NCBI RefSeq assembly: GCF_900115305.1
Contig: NZ_FOVW01000007.1
Location: forward strand, 124,001-188,000
Source of the DNA: Algoriphagus ornithinivorans
Lineage (GTDB): Bacteria; Bacteroidota; Bacteroidia; Cytophagales; Cyclobacteriaceae
DNA length: 64,000 nucleotides
Direction: 5' to 3'
A program made the translations under genes and the position numbers. The notes beneath the pieces were generated by a model. The model did not search any database. It was not told the origin of the DNA and worked only from the letters and a program-made list of their open reading frames with translations. Within the stretch, counting starts at the first letter, position 1, and every line of letters starts with the position of its first letter. Shown here in pieces: positions 19,142 to 28,835 of this stretch.

Positions 19142-20815
19142 TCAATCACCAAATCGGTAGAGAAGATTTAGATTTAAATAGAGTGCCAAGTCAAGCTTTT
19201 TTTGAGGAAAATCCCGACTGCTTGATAAATTTGATTGCCATTGATAATTATAACTGGAGATAAGTTGGGCTTTACTTCCGATAGTCAAATTTTTGAAAGA
19301 TTGATCCCACAAGAGGCCGAAACTGTAATCTATCCATGGTTGTCGTCCAGAGCTCCTACCAAATGCCCGGTAGAAAAAGTCCTGATGATTTGCAAGACGT
19401 TCTAGAAGTATTCCTCGCTTATGTAGTTTAGAGACTTTTGATATTTCAAAGGTAATTACATTCGACCCCACACCTGCTCCTACTCCAAGAGCCTCCCCCC
19501 TATTCACAAAGCCTCGTGCAAGCCCGTGCGTATGCCAAGTCTGATTGCCTATAAGGCCAGGGTATCGAATGTACCTGTTGACAGATTCCTGCTGGTGCGT
19601 ATATTCTGCTCTTATTTGAAGGTAATCAGCCAACTTATTCAAGGCTATCAATTTTTGAAAGCCAATCAAATATGCTCGGGCATGTTCGGGATTTAGAATA
19701 AATTCCCGCCAATTAAAGGCGTGATCTCTACGACCATATTCTCCATAAATCTCAAATTTAGCAGAAGGCACTAAGTATCTAAAAGAAACCACAACTTGCT
19801 GATCCTGACCTTTGCTATCATAGCTAACGGAATTACCATTTGAAAACAAGCCTTCCTTTTGAAATACTTCAAAAATCGGAAACCAATCTAAAAACTTATC
19901 TCCCTTGAGACTATTGTATTGTTGGAAAGTCCTGCTAAAACCAAAAAACAGATTTGGGAGGAATATGGGGTTATAACTAATCGAAATCCCATTCAAATAT
20001 CGCCAATCCCCATCAAAGTCTTCGAAATATCGTTGATTCAAAAAATCAATTTGAGTAGGTGGCAATAAGCTATTCTCAAGACGTCCTACAATCAATTGAC
20101 CTTCAAAATTTCCAAGGAAGGTTTTAGCAGGCTTTCTTGTCTCTAGAGTAATATGTGGAAAACCCTCTGCATTATCACTGAATGTCAATGAATTGAATTG
20201 CCCTGGTCCCCACCAAATATTTTCAGTTGAAATCCCAATAGCGAAGGCGCCAAAATTCAATTTTGCTGAAGATTGTCCCCACCACAGCCGACTATTTGGA
20301 CTAGTCCCAAATCGTTCAGGGTTATCTCCATTATTCCAATAAAAGAACCTTGATTGTAGAATTGGGGTAGAAAAATCACTCCCAAAGCCTACAAATGGCC
20401 TGTTTTGTCCAAAAACAAACTCCGGCTGCAATTGCAATTCAAAAAACCCAAGTTTTGCAAATATCCCTGTACTTAGATATGTCTGAAACCCAACATTGGG
20501 TAGCATCCCTTTATTACCCCAACCGTAAGGCCTCTTGGAATTATAGGTATTTCGAGAAATTAAAGGAAGAGTTAATAAACCTATTTTCGCGTCTTCTTCG
20601 ATGATTTGGAGAAATAGATCGTCCTCCAAATCCTTTTTTAATTCCTGCAACCTCAAAGGACGAACCATAAAGGAATGCATACTACCTAGCTCTCCAGCCA
20701 ACTGTTGCCTCCGATAATACTCTTCATAAATCGGAAGGCCAACATTGAGCTGTTGACTAAATGAATTCAAGAAAAGAATGAGCCAAGACCCAACAAAAAG
20801 GAAACCTTTTTTCAA
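19142..20815 (-). CDS. Capsule assembly Wzi-family outer-membrane protein
   Basis: 557 residues from a TTG at 20815. A signal peptide (KKGFLFVGSWLILFLNSFSQ) is followed by a helical N-terminal segment (IYEEYYRRQQLAGELGSMHS) and then alternating amphipathic beta strands rich in Trp, Tyr and Phe to a terminal aromatic strand ending LLYRFGD. This is the pattern of the Wzi/Caps_assemb family, an outer-membrane beta barrel that binds polysaccharide at the cell surface. Sequences such as ENIWWGPGQFNSL are typical. It closes block A, and the block B promoter follows 58 bp later. Confidence 0.87.
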   Translation of the reverse strand: MKKGFLFVGSWLILFLNSFSQQLNVGLPIYEEYYRRQQLAGELGSMHSFMVRPLRLQELKKDLEDDLFLQIIEEDAKIGLLTLPLISRNTYNSKRPYGWGNKGMLPNVGFQTYLSTGIFAKLGFFELQLQPEFVFGQNRPFVGFGSDFSTPILQSRFFYWNNGDNPERFGTSPNSRLWWGQSSAKLNFGAFAIGISTENIWWGPGQFNSLTFSDNAEGFPHITLETRKPAKTFLGNFEGQLIVGRLENSLLPPTQIDFLNQRYFEDFDGDWRYLNGISISYNPIFLPNLFFGFSRTFQQYNSLKGDKFLDWFPIFEVFQKEGLFSNGNSVSYDSKGQDQQVVVSFRYLVPSAKFEIYGEYGRRDHAFNWREFILNPEHARAYLIGFQKLIALNKLADYLQIRAEYTHQQESVNRYIRYPGLIGNQTWHTHGLARGFVNRGEALGVGAGVGSNVITFEISKVSKLHKRGILLERLANHQDFFYRAFGRSSGRQPWIDYSFGLLWDQSFKNLTIGSKAQLISSYNYQWQSNLSSSRDFPQKKLDLALYLNLNLLYRFGD

Positions 20816-20817
20816 AT

Positions 20818-21624
20818 TTATTTCCTCAAAAAGGTATTATAAACAAACAAGGTGAACCAACGAGGCATAATACGTATAGGAAATCGAAGAAGAAATCGAA
20901 CTAGTGAATTAAATGGTATTAGTCCTTCTCGATATGCAAGTAGAAAAAACCTTGCTTCATTTAAGCCATATTGTAAGCCCTGTCTACGTCCCAACATATC
21001 TTTTCCGAGTCGAAAATCAAGCAGAGAATCTTGAAGATTATGAAATCTCTTTCCCGCCTTAATCAATCGAAACCATAAGTAATAATCCTCAAATAAGATC
21101 ATTGATTGATAAGATCCTACCTCCAAAATAGCGGATTTTCTAAAGAAGACAGTAGGGTGATTAAAAGGGCATCTTTTAAATGCAAATCGAATAATATCCT
21201 CGTTTTTTTCTGGAACGTTTTTCTTTCTGCTCAGGTCACCGGGTACTTCTATAAACTCGGTAATATTTGTCCCAATCAAGTCAACATCAGGATTTGCTTT
21301 TACAAAAGCCACCTGCTTTTCAAAGCGCTCTGGATGACAGATATCATCTGTATCCATTCTTGCTACCCATTCAAACGAACAGTGCTTTAGTCCCTCATTT
21401 AAGGCATAACCTAAGCTTTTGTTTTCAGGTAAGACAATGAGCTTCAACGGTAATATATCCTGAAAGCTATTGATCATTTCATCTAACTCAGGAGTCAAAG
21501 GACCATCTTTGACTAAAATGATCTCATCTGCTTGAAGAGTCTGATCGACCAGACTTTGAAAAGCTAATCGCAGATTTTCGGGTTTTTCTTGAAAATAGAT
21601 CGATATAAGGACAGATAATTTCAA
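20818..21624 (-). CDS. Glycosyltransferase family 2
   Basis: 268 residues. The N-terminus KLSVLISIYFQEKPENLRLA, the FQSLVDQTLQADEIILVKDG strand-helix unit and the acidic metal site in WVARMDTDDICHPERFEKQ are the GT-A/GT2 signatures. LFEDYYLWFRLIKAG supplies the second acidic (ED) motif. The start is TTG at 21624; starting later would remove the first strand. It sits 3 bp after the PL8 lyase gene and just before wzi, within the block A operon. Probably adds one sugar of the repeat unit. Confidence 0.9.
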   Translation of the reverse strand: MKLSVLISIYFQEKPENLRLAFQSLVDQTLQADEIILVKDGPLTPELDEMINSFQDILPLKLIVLPENKSLGYALNEGLKHCSFEWVARMDTDDICHPERFEKQVAFVKANPDVDLIGTNITEFIEVPGDLSRKKNVPEKNEDIIRFAFKRCPFNHPTVFFRKSAILEVGSYQSMILFEDYYLWFRLIKAGKRFHNLQDSLLDFRLGKDMLGRRQGLQYGLNEARFFLLAYREGLIPFNSLVRFLLRFPIRIMPRWFTLFVYNTFLRK

Positions 21625-21627
21625 AAG

Positions 21628-23997
21628 TTATTGTTGGGATTTTAAAGGTATGTAAAAACTGAAAGTTGAACCAAAGTCTAGTGGATTTTTGGTTTCGGTA
21701 TTTCCTGATATTTGAATTCCTGATTGTGAATTCTGAACTTTTAACGGTTGCGAAAGGACTGAAGGCGAAGATAGATTGACTGGACCAAAATTATCAATAG
21801 TAATCACGAAGTCCTGACCAATACTTCCCCTTTTCTCCATTTGGGTGATATTAATGTTTAGATTTTCATCTTTAAGTTGGAAGGATCCTCCAATAAGCCC
21901 TGAAACAGAAAAATCATAATCAGAAATTGTGAACTCAGATTTAGCGGCTTTTCTGAAGTTGACAAACCAAGCAGAGGAATCATAAGCAAGCAATAAATTA
22001 GATCCTGAATACCTAATCTGCTCAATTCCTAGAGCCGGAAAATTTACAGACCCTTCATCATAAAATTCAATAAATTTCTCCTCACTTATATCTGGGATCA
22101 TCAGATAAAAATAGGAGTCGCTATAGATTATTGAATTTTCAGAATGCTTGATACTAATGGTCAAAAGCGGAATATTATTATTTTCAGGCTTATTTCTTTG
22201 ATCAAGCTTCTCCCATTTCGTAATTGTAGACTTAGCCGCCAAACTTACTTGAATATCCTGTTCCTCAACAGGAAATATAATGTAGCCAGTGTTGACATTC
22301 CAAACTCCAATGGGAATATCAGCTGACATAAGTTTTGAAAAGTCCAAGCCAAATAAAACCTTTTCACTCCCATTTAAAAAAAATGCATTTTCACAAAGAG
22401 ATTCTTGAGTTACAGTGGTATGGACCTCATGCTTGTCACCGTACTTTAATCCAACCCCCCAGAAAAGTACAACATCTTGAAGAAGAAGATATGATTTCAC
22501 CATCTCTAATTCATAGCTTCCACTCTTTCTGCGCAAGTTGCCTGATATAAGAGCGCCTTTCTCTGTATTCAAGACACCTGCATAGCTGGAAAAACCTGAA
22601 TAGTTTTTACCATATGGCGTTGCAGGTAGTGGATAGTCAATAAGAGCCGCTGTAGTTCCAGGTACTTTACGCCAATCCCAAGCACCCTTCACTTCATCAA
22701 AGCCAGGCTTATAATGGATAAAACTTCCGTCAGAACTGAAAAAGTTTTGCATCCCATTTCTTTGACCTTGATCACCGCTTTCCTGACCTGATGTTCTATC
22801 AGATACTAATCTGATGGAGGCTGTATATTTAGGCAGATCTGCTATTAGAAAATCCGAGCTGTAAAAACTATTGAATCCAGTATTTTTCTTGAAATCCAAA
22901 TCTGATAGGACTCGATCTATTGTCTTTCTTTCATCCGAACCCTCTGAAAAAAAGCTTCTAAGTAGTTTAGCTCTGCTTTCAGGAAATTTGATCCAAGTTG
23001 ACTTCACCTGGTTATGTCGCCCAAGCGCCTGTTGGACCAGTTGATTATTTTCGAGGAAGAAGGGATAGATGCCCTTTTCTAAAAAACCAGCAAGTAGGTT
23101 CAATTGATTCTTTTCCAAGGCCCACTTGGAGTCTTTTACATAGTAGGCATAGGCAACGAAGTCATTAAACCAGTCCAACCCATAACCAAGATTATAGATC
23201 TGCCCTCCTCCATAATTATGTTGATGCAATGCAAAATCAGGCATTAAAGCGATCGGATGGCTTTGCCCAGTATTGATGTGAAATTGAATCTGATTCTCAG
23301 CAATTTTTGAGACAGATCCCATCAAATCCTCACGGTCCAATGCTGCCGAAATAGCAGTCATAGCGTAAAGTCTATATCCAACATTGCCCATCCTCTGAAC
23401 ATCCTCATTCAAGTCATCACCTAAATTGAGAAAACGATCCTCTGCTTTTCCGAAATTCCAGGTATAACGGAGATAATTAGCCGATTCTTCTTGAATTCGC
23501 TTGATCCTTGGAGCATACGTTGGATCGGATAAATCCGCTTGCATGGTATCATAAAGTAGGATCAAAATGGTGCCCAGATATCTAGGTTGATCTAAAGCAC
23601 TATCCGTCCACCGGAATTGTGGCTTATCAATCACCCACCAGGCCAAAGTCTTGTACAATCGTTCTTTAATCTCATTGAGCTCGACAGTTTCCATCCCCTC
23701 AGACTGCATTCTCAAAAAATAAAACACCTCTTGAAGTAAATCCTTTTTAATATCCGCTGAGGTAGGTCGGGGATTAGTTCTTAAAAAAGCCCCATTCGAG
23801 TCATTGATTTTATTTTTAAAGGTTTGGTAAGACCAATTCTTATCCTCATGCCTAAGGATAGATTTGTAAGTCCCCATTTCAGTCAGCCTTTTTCTGGCAC
23901 TGGCCAAGTCTTGTGCTGAAAGTAAACTTAAAATAAAAAATAGGATAAATGAAAAACTAAACTTTACTTTCCATGTCGATCCTACCTGGGATTTCAT
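21628..23997 (-). CDS. Secreted polysaccharide lyase, PL8 family-like
   Basis: 789 residues from the ATG at 23995-23997, which overlaps the upstream TGA (ATGA) and yields a signal peptide (VKFSFSFILFFILSLLSAQ). Starts further upstream remain open but would bury it. The N-terminal half is an alpha-toroid with HQH at about 258-260, candidate catalytic tyrosines at about 268 and 272 (IYNLGYG) and Arg327 (GRHNQ). A beta-sandwich half follows. This matches chondroitin AC, hyaluronan and xanthan lyases, which cleave uronic-acid-containing chains by beta-elimination in the periplasm or outside. It probably trims or releases the polymer made here. Confidence 0.82.
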   Translation of the reverse strand: MKSQVGSTWKVKFSFSFILFFILSLLSAQDLASARKRLTEMGTYKSILRHEDKNWSYQTFKNKINDSNGAFLRTNPRPTSADIKKDLLQEVFYFLRMQSEGMETVELNEIKERLYKTLAWWVIDKPQFRWTDSALDQPRYLGTILILLYDTMQADLSDPTYAPRIKRIQEESANYLRYTWNFGKAEDRFLNLGDDLNEDVQRMGNVGYRLYAMTAISAALDREDLMGSVSKIAENQIQFHINTGQSHPIALMPDFALHQHNYGGGQIYNLGYGLDWFNDFVAYAYYVKDSKWALEKNQLNLLAGFLEKGIYPFFLENNQLVQQALGRHNQVKSTWIKFPESRAKLLRSFFSEGSDERKTIDRVLSDLDFKKNTGFNSFYSSDFLIADLPKYTASIRLVSDRTSGQESGDQGQRNGMQNFFSSDGSFIHYKPGFDEVKGAWDWRKVPGTTAALIDYPLPATPYGKNYSGFSSYAGVLNTEKGALISGNLRRKSGSYELEMVKSYLLLQDVVLFWGVGLKYGDKHEVHTTVTQESLCENAFFLNGSEKVLFGLDFSKLMSADIPIGVWNVNTGYIIFPVEEQDIQVSLAAKSTITKWEKLDQRNKPENNNIPLLTISIKHSENSIIYSDSYFYLMIPDISEEKFIEFYDEGSVNFPALGIEQIRYSGSNLLLAYDSSAWFVNFRKAAKSEFTISDYDFSVSGLIGGSFQLKDENLNINITQMEKRGSIGQDFVITIDNFGPVNLSSPSVLSQPLKVQNSQSGIQISGNTETKNPLDFGSTFSFYIPLKSQQ

Positions 23998-24890
23998 TTC
24001 AAATAATAAGTTACAAATTTCTGTACCAAGTCTGCCCCTAAATTGAACTGAGTGGTAAAATTGAGTCCTCCTGTAAAATAAAGTCTTAGAAACAGCCTCC
24101 AATCTTTGTTCCAAAGTGCCACTTTCGCTAATTCTGTTATCTCATACTGCTTAATCTCCTGTTGGGCTTTTTGAGGAAAAGTTTCGAATAGGTTATTGAA
24201 TTTTAAGTTGAAGAGATTTTGAAACTTTTTGAAGTTTTCCACAGAAGGAATATTGGCACGATCATCTATGTTCAAACGAACCAAAATCTGATCATCCACA
24301 TGCAGGCTCTCCTCCACTAACAACCTTATCATCAATTCAACGTCTTGCTTCCGGCGAAAAGTCTCGTCATACCCATCTACTTTTTCCAGTAGCGATTTGG
24401 AAATCATTAGGGTTGATCCCGAAGCAAAATTAATTTTACCCAAAGCGAAAGGAATTAAATAACTATCCATCTCAGGTACTTTGGGTGAGGTTCGAACCTT
24501 TTTACCGTTTTTGAAGGAGTCAAACCTGCAAACAGTCATTTTTAAACCAGTACTTTCCAAAGATTGTACTTGAGTTTTGAGCTTTTCCGGATAAAACTCA
24601 TCATCATTATCCAAGAAACAAATGAATTTTCCACTTGCGGAAATCCACCCAATATTTCTAGCAGCTGAGCCTCCCCTATTTTCCTCTTGTATGTGGTAGT
24701 GAATCCTAGGATCATCTCTATATTCATTTAATAAGGTTTGGGTTTGAACTTGAGAAACACTGCCAACCCCATTGTCATCTACTACAATCAATTCCCAATC
24801 TTGAAGAGATTGACTAAGCACACTTTGGATAGACTTTTGAAGAAATTCTGGCCTCCCATAGCTAGGAATAATGACTGAAACTTTAGCCAT
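23994..24890 (-). CDS. Glycosyltransferase family 2
   Basis: 298 residues. KVSVIIPSYGRPEFLQKSI, SVLSQSLQDWELIVVDDNG and ARNIGWISASGKFICFLDND give the complete GT2 nucleotide-binding region with a DxD-type LDNDDEF site; GYDETFRRKQDVELMIRL is the acceptor-side ED motif. The ATG at 24890 lies 8 bp inside the end of the preceding gene and the stop overlaps the PL8 start, so translation is probably coupled on both sides. Cytoplasmic, repeat-unit assembly; sugar unknown. Confidence 0.92.
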   Translation of the reverse strand: MAKVSVIIPSYGRPEFLQKSIQSVLSQSLQDWELIVVDDNGVGSVSQVQTQTLLNEYRDDPRIHYHIQEENRGGSAARNIGWISASGKFICFLDNDDEFYPEKLKTQVQSLESTGLKMTVCRFDSFKNGKKVRTSPKVPEMDSYLIPFALGKINFASGSTLMISKSLLEKVDGYDETFRRKQDVELMIRLLVEESLHVDDQILVRLNIDDRANIPSVENFKKFQNLFNLKFNNLFETFPQKAQQEIKQYEITELAKVALWNKDWRLFLRLYFTGGLNFTTQFNLGADLVQKFVTYYLK

Positions 24891-25710
24891 TTTCTAGCTT
24901 TTTGAACTTCCTGACACCTCGATGAAGCTGTTTTAAGTAGGAAAAAAAAGACCTAGTATTCCTATACTTCCCGAAATTTTTGATTGCTGAGTAGAAAAAA
25001 AAGACTTGGGATATTTTGGGGCCGTAAATTCTGTAGGAGCGCCCACCTACCAATTGTAAAGCTTGATCAGAAAACATATTTACCCGTCTTTTTCCAGAAG
25101 TCTCAAAAGGGTGGCTGACAATGGCTGCCGGGCAATAGATTATTCTTTTTCCTGATCTGATACAATCAGCTAAAAATGCTGTTTCTTCTCCTGAGGGAAA
25201 GTCGGCCCCTAAACCAAGTCGTACATCAAATCGGACTTGATCCAAGACCTCCATTTTTCCAGCGATCTCAACAGATGAAATCCTATCGATTGATTTTAAT
25301 GAAACCGAATGACTTTTAAGAGGATAATTCTTAAATGGATTATTCTCTTCTTTTGACTTTACCTGAAAACATAAAAGGTCAGCTTCAGAGTGAGTCGCAA
25401 AAGCATTTTCTATTTGATTTTCAAATCCATCCAAGAAATTAACATCCTCATCAGCAATCAAAAAGTATCCATATGCCTGGTATTCTTTCGCGATTCTGAT
25501 ACAGTTGTTTCTATTTTTAGAAAGTCCTTTCCCTTCCAATCGGGATAGTTTGACATCAGACCTATTCGCTAGGCCTGAGGGGACTGGGAGTGATGCAATA
25601 TTTTCGCCTTGCCAAGAAATAAAATAATTCACTGTATCCTTTGGCTCGGGCAGACTACTTGCCAGTTCATTTATACCCGATTGAAAAGCGCAAATCAAGA
25701 CATTAATCAT
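24883..25710 (-). CDS. GT2-like glycosyltransferase
   Basis: 275 residues from the ATG at 25708-25710, two bases after the upstream stop; a longer frame with 17 extra residues exists but overlaps the preceding gene. INVLICAFQSGINELASSL begins a GT-A fold. GKGLSKNRNNCIRIA corresponds to the GT2 'S.ARN.G' segment, YFLIADEDVNFLDGF to the metal-binding acidic motif and ADFPSGEETAFLADCIRSGKR to the ED acceptor motif. The match is weaker than for neighbouring GT2 proteins. The C-terminus is basic and helical, possibly membrane-apposed. Confidence 0.78.
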   Translation of the reverse strand: MINVLICAFQSGINELASSLPEPKDTVNYFISWQGENIASLPVPSGLANRSDVKLSRLEGKGLSKNRNNCIRIAKEYQAYGYFLIADEDVNFLDGFENQIENAFATHSEADLLCFQVKSKEENNPFKNYPLKSHSVSLKSIDRISSVEIAGKMEVLDQVRFDVRLGLGADFPSGEETAFLADCIRSGKRIIYCPAAIVSHPFETSGKRRVNMFSDQALQLVGGRSYRIYGPKISQVFFFYSAIKNFGKYRNTRSFFSYLKQLHRGVRKFKKLENG

Positions 25711-25712
25711 AA

Positions 25713-26900
25713 CTATAACCTGGCTATGATTGCAGAGGCCCAAAAGTACCCAACCTCCCAAGGATCCGCCAAACTAAGTCCAATTATAAAGAAAGGAATG
25801 AATATATATAGAACCTTGGTGCCGGCTTGAATTCGTATAAAATACCAATATGCAAAGTAAATAAGGGTTCCTATCAGGCCTAACTCACCCAGTAAAATAG
25901 CTAAATGAATATGTGCATAACCTCCTGACATATAAGAATATAAATACCCTCCAACTTCATACCCGAGTCCAAAGAGCGCAGTAGGCAAATCTTGCTCAAA
26001 GAATCCAGATAGCCCCTCTAGGATTTGGATTTTGGTTATGAAACTACCATCTGTAAATGCAACATTATCCTGAATAATAAAAAGTGTAACGATTGAGGCC
26101 ATCACGCAGATGATGGCAAAAACCCATTTTGGAACGAAAGACCTTGAGTTCCAAAAATTAAAGACCAACCAAAGGCACGTAACAAAAATTGCAGCTCTAC
26201 TCAGAGTAAAGAAAATCAGTAATATAAATATTGTAGAAACAAGATTTCTTCTCCACCTGGATTTATAAACAACAAATAGGTGCAAGGCAAAAAAGATGAG
26301 TAGAAAAGCTCCCACATAATTAGAATCAAAAAACATGACGCTAGACATCTTGAAAAAATAAAAGGTATCCAAAGAGAGTCCTTGTTGGGCCCCAGTATAG
26401 ATTTCTATCAAATAATCTGTGCTTTCAGAATTCAGATCTAAGGTGGGCATCAAATATCTAAGTGAAGTCTCAAGAGAGACAACTGTCAATACAAGTCCAA
26501 TAATAAACTTCACCAAGGTTTGGATCTGATCTTTTGATAGACCTGTAGCCAGATAGTTGGTCAAAAAATATCCTGTTAGGATATAAACAAAGTGAAATTG
26601 GTTCCTCAAAAATGGCCCCAAACTTTCCATGGAATCAATCCAATACAAATGGGCCAAACTGAAATAGAGCAAGAAAATGCTAAGAAAGAAAAGCATGGCT
26701 TTTGATATTCGAGAGGGTCGGAAAGGTTCGAAAAATTGTGCGAAAAACCAGAAAAGTGTGAGAAGCATCAGTACCCTAAAGGGTACATATCGGTTGGCTC
26801 CCCCAAATAAAAAATCAAATCTTATAACAATAGAGGATGAAAGAATATAGAGGCTTGCTAATTTGAGATTCTCTACAGACTTGGCAGAAAGCCTTATCAC
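25713..26900 (-). CDS. Wzy/O-antigen polymerase-family membrane protein
   Basis: 395 residues, about ten to twelve membrane helices. The late extracytoplasmic loop with GLGYEVGGYLYSY, followed by the helix IHLAILLGELGLIGTLIYF, matches the Wzy_C region seen also in the protein at 682-2097. The start is GTG overlapping the TGA of the Wzz gene (GTGA). Being next to the Wzz-type gene, it is the likely polymerase of the block A glycan. Assignment rests on topology and this short motif. Confidence 0.8.
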   Translation of the reverse strand: MIRLSAKSVENLKLASLYILSSSIVIRFDFLFGGANRYVPFRVLMLLTLFWFFAQFFEPFRPSRISKAMLFFLSIFLLYFSLAHLYWIDSMESLGPFLRNQFHFVYILTGYFLTNYLATGLSKDQIQTLVKFIIGLVLTVVSLETSLRYLMPTLDLNSESTDYLIEIYTGAQQGLSLDTFYFFKMSSVMFFDSNYVGAFLLIFFALHLFVVYKSRWRRNLVSTIFILLIFFTLSRAAIFVTCLWLVFNFWNSRSFVPKWVFAIICVMASIVTLFIIQDNVAFTDGSFITKIQILEGLSGFFEQDLPTALFGLGYEVGGYLYSYMSGGYAHIHLAILLGELGLIGTLIYFAYWYFIRIQAGTKVLYIFIPFFIIGLSLADPWEVGYFWASAIIARL

Positions 26901-27970
26901 TTTTGTTTGGAAATTTTGATCAATACAAATAAAGCTGCTGTTAACACACCCAAGGAGCCCATCAAAAAGAGTACGAGCATCGTTTGTGGCTTGCTTTTTA
27001 TGGCTGGAATAGATACAGGTTCTATTTCTGCAAAAATCGGAGTCTCTTCATTGAGCTTTATTTTCGCTTGCTCCAGCTGGCTGTTTACAGTGAAATATAA
27101 TGACTTCGATAGCTCATATTGAGATGATAAATTCTCCAATTGATTTTGTAAATAAGGACTTCTTATATCAAGATTTTTCTCCTTAAAGCTAGCCAAGCGC
27201 GACTGGTCTTCTAAAAACTTTTTTTCAAGTTCCTTTTTCCTAGTTGTCAGAAAATCAACCTGTTGAATTTGTTTATCTTGACGATATTTAGTCACATAAG
27301 AAACAAGATAATTTTTTGTAAATTCAGCTAAATAGGCAGACAATACGGGATTTGTGGTTTGAACACTCACCTGAATAATCCCCGTACTTTTATCCACTGT
27401 AACTGATACAATTTCTTTTATTGCATTCAGGTATTTGAAATCACCTACTGTGGGTCTGAAAAACCCTTTTTCCTTGTTGCCTTCTTCAAAAATCGTAGAA
27501 GGTGGGTTTTCTTCCTCATTTCCTATATTTCTTAAAGCGGAAATTATTTCAGCCGGTAGCCCTATAGTATATTTTTTGAGAACAGACCATGGATTAATTG
27601 GAGCATAATTTTGACCATAAGACATTAAATTTACACTATCCTTGAAGTCTGAATGATAAAAAGTATAGGTTACAAATTCACGAACAAATGGTGTGCTCTG
27701 AACAATACTTGGATATAAAGAGGGCCTTATAGCATCTGCCCCTGAAGCACCTAGTGAAAATGATCCCAATCCGGGAATTGAAGAAGCAATTTGCCCCAAA
27801 TCACCCAAACTCGAAGAGCCTTTTGACTCAGGAAGTAGGAGCGTCTCAGCCCGATAAGACTTTGGGGTAAATAAGATATAAATAACTCCAAGCACTGCGA
27901 AAGCAATAATTATCGCAAGTGCCTGAAATTTATTCCGTTCTAAGTGTTTTAAAAACAGATTAAAATCCAT
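26897..27970 (-). CDS. Wzz/GumC-type chain-length determinant (no kinase domain)
   Basis: 357 residues: a membrane helix near 20-35, then the Wzz motif FTPKSYRAETLLLPES, a helical periplasmic domain with coiled coil (about 230-310) and a C-terminal helix near 330-352 preceded by the proline-rich PVSIPAIKSKPQT. It ends after the second helix with KISKQK, so it lacks the tyrosine kinase carried by the block B homologue. It sets polymer length together with the Wzy encoded next to it. Start ATG at 27970. Confidence 0.9.
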   Translation of the reverse strand: MDFNLFLKHLERNKFQALAIIIAFAVLGVIYILFTPKSYRAETLLLPESKGSSSLGDLGQIASSIPGLGSFSLGASGADAIRPSLYPSIVQSTPFVREFVTYTFYHSDFKDSVNLMSYGQNYAPINPWSVLKKYTIGLPAEIISALRNIGNEEENPPSTIFEEGNKEKGFFRPTVGDFKYLNAIKEIVSVTVDKSTGIIQVSVQTTNPVLSAYLAEFTKNYLVSYVTKYRQDKQIQQVDFLTTRKKELEKKFLEDQSRLASFKEKNLDIRSPYLQNQLENLSSQYELSKSLYFTVNSQLEQAKIKLNEETPIFAEIEPVSIPAIKSKPQTMLVLFLMGSLGVLTAALFVLIKISKQK

Positions 27971-27974
27971 AAGA

Positions 27975-28832
27975 TCAAGTTGGTTTTACTAGAACTTTCA
28001 TCTTCAAATACATGATGCTCAGGCAATTCTTTACTTTGAAAATTAAAAGAAGTATTCTAGGACTATTTTTTGGAAGTTTTTTGGAAAGATTGGAATAATA
28101 TTCCTGGATAAGGTACCTGTTTTTTATAATATTTTTAATACTCCGGTTTTCACCTTGGTATACCCCATTTGCATGAATACGGTAGGTAGCCCAAAGTCCT
28201 TTCATAAAGCGAATTTTCCCTTTCAACTTTAAGAAAACAATTAAAGTCAAATCACCTGAGGGAAACCTTAATAACTCTTTAGGGTAAAAAGGTGGTGTGT
28301 TTCGCATCATAATGGAACAAGAAGGATATACTCCACCCGATTCATGAAAAATTTTGAAAAGATCAAGATCAAAATCCTCTTTAACTTTTTCAAATTTTGA
28401 TTCGACTCTAGAATTCAATGACTCATCAAAAAAATGAGCGCCATGAACACAAGCTACATAGTCAGGATTACACTCTAAAAAATCCACTTGCTTCTGTAAT
28501 TTGTATGGGTCTGTCCAAAAATCATCCCCTTCACACATGGCAATATACTTTCCTTGTGCTCTTGGGAAATTATACGTTGCAGACAAGGCTCTTGTACCCT
28601 GCGACCATAAATTCTTTTCTTGAAAAATGGGTTTGATCAAATCAGGATATTTCTTTTGATAATCTAAAATAATTTGAATGGTATCATCTGTCGAAGCATC
28701 ATCATGGATCAAAATCTCAAAAGGAAAATCTGTTTTTTGAATCAAGAACCCGTCAAGAGCTTCCTTCAAAAATTTTCCGTGGTTATAGGTAAGACAGCTA
28801 ATACTTACCAATGGGATATCTGAATCTGCCAT
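27975..28832 (-). CDS. Glycosyltransferase family 2
   Basis: 285 residues. PLVSISCLTYNHGKFLKEALDG and FEILIHDDASTDDT are near-textbook GT2 motifs, and QGKYIAMCEGDDFWTDPYKLQ holds the GDD metal/donor site. The C-terminal 40 residues are hydrophobic and basic, possibly a membrane-associated helix pair. It lies 3 bp downstream of the unassigned 28836-30344 gene and 4 bp upstream of the Wzz gene, deep in the block A operon. Confidence 0.92.
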   Translation of the reverse strand: MADSDIPLVSISCLTYNHGKFLKEALDGFLIQKTDFPFEILIHDDASTDDTIQIILDYQKKYPDLIKPIFQEKNLWSQGTRALSATYNFPRAQGKYIAMCEGDDFWTDPYKLQKQVDFLECNPDYVACVHGAHFFDESLNSRVESKFEKVKEDFDLDLFKIFHESGGVYPSCSIMMRNTPPFYPKELLRFPSGDLTLIVFLKLKGKIRFMKGLWATYRIHANGVYQGENRSIKNIIKNRYLIQEYYSNLSKKLPKNSPRILLLIFKVKNCLSIMYLKMKVLVKPT

Positions 28833-28835
28833 ATA

